Assembly: GCA_963677755.1 (NCBI GenBank)
Contig: OY782506.1
Span: forward strand, 2,505,874 to 2,569,873
Origin: JAIOSF01 sp963677755
GTDB taxonomy: Bacteria; Campylobacterota; Campylobacteria; Campylobacterales; Arcobacteraceae
Length of the DNA: 64,000 nt
Direction of reading: 5' to 3'
The notes below the pieces were generated by a model. The model worked only from the letters and a program-made list of their open reading frames with translations. It was not told where the DNA came from and ran no database searches. Below, piece by piece: positions 63,293 to 64,000 of this stretch (the first letter of the stretch is position 1; the number at the start of each line of letters is the position of its first letter). The position numbers and the translations under genes were made by a program.

Positions 63293-64000
63293 ATGTTTAA
63301 AACAAATAGTATAAAAGTAAATATGATAGTTTATCTTATTTTATTTACTATTATACCTCTTTTGGTTGCTTCTTCAATAACACTTTATAATGCATACGAG
63401 TCAAAAAAACATGACCTTTTTAATAGTCATCTTCAGCTTTTAAAACAAGTTGAAAGTGATATTGATTCAATAGTTTTCGATATTGAAAATACAGGTGCAT
63501 TTGTTAAAAAGAATTATACAGTGCGTAAAGATAGAATTTTATCTGGACTAATTCAGATGCAAAAAAATATAATTGAGATATATATCTTAGATAATAAAGG
63601 GATTCTACAAGACTTTCAAACACAATTTCAGTCAAATCTTTTTGTTGGTTATGATTTTTCAAATAGTAAACAATTTGTAGAAATTATAAAAGGTAAACAG
63701 TCCTATTGGTCAGATGTATATCTTTCAAATGCAACGAATGAACCAGTTATCTCATATAGTATTAGAATTGATAAAGATAATATTGCTATGTTTATTATAG
63801 ATTTAAATATAATAGATAAATTTGCTAAAAAGTTCAAAAGTGGTGATGGCACTACGATGATTAGGGTTATGGATAACAAAGGTGTTTTTTTAGCAAATCC
63901 AGATAAAAAAGAATTTGTTCTTCAAAGAAAAAATATTCTAAATATGGAACTATATAAAAATATAATCTCTAAAGGATATAAATATAAACAAATAATATTT
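63293..64000 (+). CDS. dCache-type membrane sensor, 5' part (output domain outside the window)
   Basis: The frame opens with ATG 63293 and is still open at base 64000, 236 codons in. TM1 is about residues 10-30 (MIVYLILFTIIPLLVASS). The rest is a periplasmic double-Cache sensor: IIEIYILDNKGILQDFQ, FSNSKQFVEIIKGKQSYWSDVYLS and VISYSIRIDK, the usual strand-helix pattern. The output domain is not seen; it may be a histidine kinase, chemoreceptor or diguanylate cyclase. It is directly joined to the solute-binding gene, so the pair likely senses one ligand. Confidence 0.82.
   Translation, partial: MFKTNSIKVNMIVYLILFTIIPLLVASSITLYNAYESKKHDLFNSHLQLLKQVESDIDSIVFDIENTGAFVKKNYTVRKDRILSGLIQMQKNIIEIYILDNKGILQDFQTQFQSNLFVGYDFSNSKQFVEIIKGKQSYWSDVYLSNATNEPVISYSIRIDKDNIAMFIIDLNIIDKFAKKFKSGDGTTMIRVMDNKGVFLANPDKKEFVLQRKNILNMELYKNIISKGYKYKQIIF

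Noticed and set aside
1..64000. Defence islands, CRISPR arrays, toxin-antitoxin pairs, prophage or insertion sequences
   Set aside because: No repeat-spacer pattern, transposase, integrase, Cas or known toxin gene was seen. Nearly all genes are core housekeeping or motility genes with even base composition.

Overview
The window is AT-rich, densely coded chromosomal DNA from a Campylobacterota (epsilonproteobacterial) bacterium, most likely Arcobacter-like. The clues are a complex I (nuo) operon whose usual NuoE and NuoF are replaced and which carries two nuoG genes in tandem, a histidine kinase with the H-box MIAHQWRQP typical of the group, a prenyltransferase fitting the futalosine menaquinone route, many TTG starts, and a flagellar block in the style of this phylum. 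The genus is an inference. I see no prophage, insertion sequence, CRISPR array, tRNA or rRNA.

Layout. 1-6129: the 3' part of dxs, a PAS sensor kinase and its response regulator with a PilZ-like output region, a UbiA-type prenyltransferase, and miaA. 6157-23763: an inverted-repeat element and promoter, then the 15-gene complex I operon, closed by a large hairpin. 23836-23950: the signal recognition particle RNA. 24076-30658: an MscS channel with a coupled coiled-coil protein, a small NifX-like protein, a cyclophilin, serS, a DUF502 membrane protein, trpS and a DASS transporter. 30675-41062: a flagellar block, with fliT-fliS-fliD-flgK-flgH-(unknown)-fliL-motE-like-fliJ-like-fliQ and two acidic unknown proteins on the minus strand, and flgI-fliM on the plus strand.

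41149-51494 is a plus-strand housekeeping run: aminotransferase, hisZ, purA, DUF507, carA, proC, proA, an Alvin-type ferredoxin, ndk, then yceD-rpmF-plsX-fabH. At 51530-51624 lies an RNA element that folds like the c-di-GMP-I (GEMM) riboswitch. It stands before one 81-residue membrane protein that nobody would otherwise notice. 51904-58151 holds clpA-clpS, a KefB-type antiporter, queF, an HTH/coiled-coil protein, folB and plsY. 58206-60223 holds two NosL-like exported proteins behind a TTAAC/GTTAA palindrome. 60354-64000 holds nadA-nadC, then a solute-binding lipoprotein directly joined to a dCache-type membrane sensor cut by the window end.

How the parts fit. Complex I here lacks the NADH/FMN module, and a low-potential ferredoxin is encoded elsewhere in the window, which suits electron entry from ferredoxin/flavodoxin or through the GltD-like flavin subunit. 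The riboswitch candidate, the PilZ-like response regulator and the flagellar block together point to c-di-GMP-linked lifestyle control. The most novel items are the riboswitch with its single small membrane-protein target, the altered cofactor ligands in the NuoF-like and second NuoG subunits, and the NosL pair carrying haem-less cytochrome-like segments.
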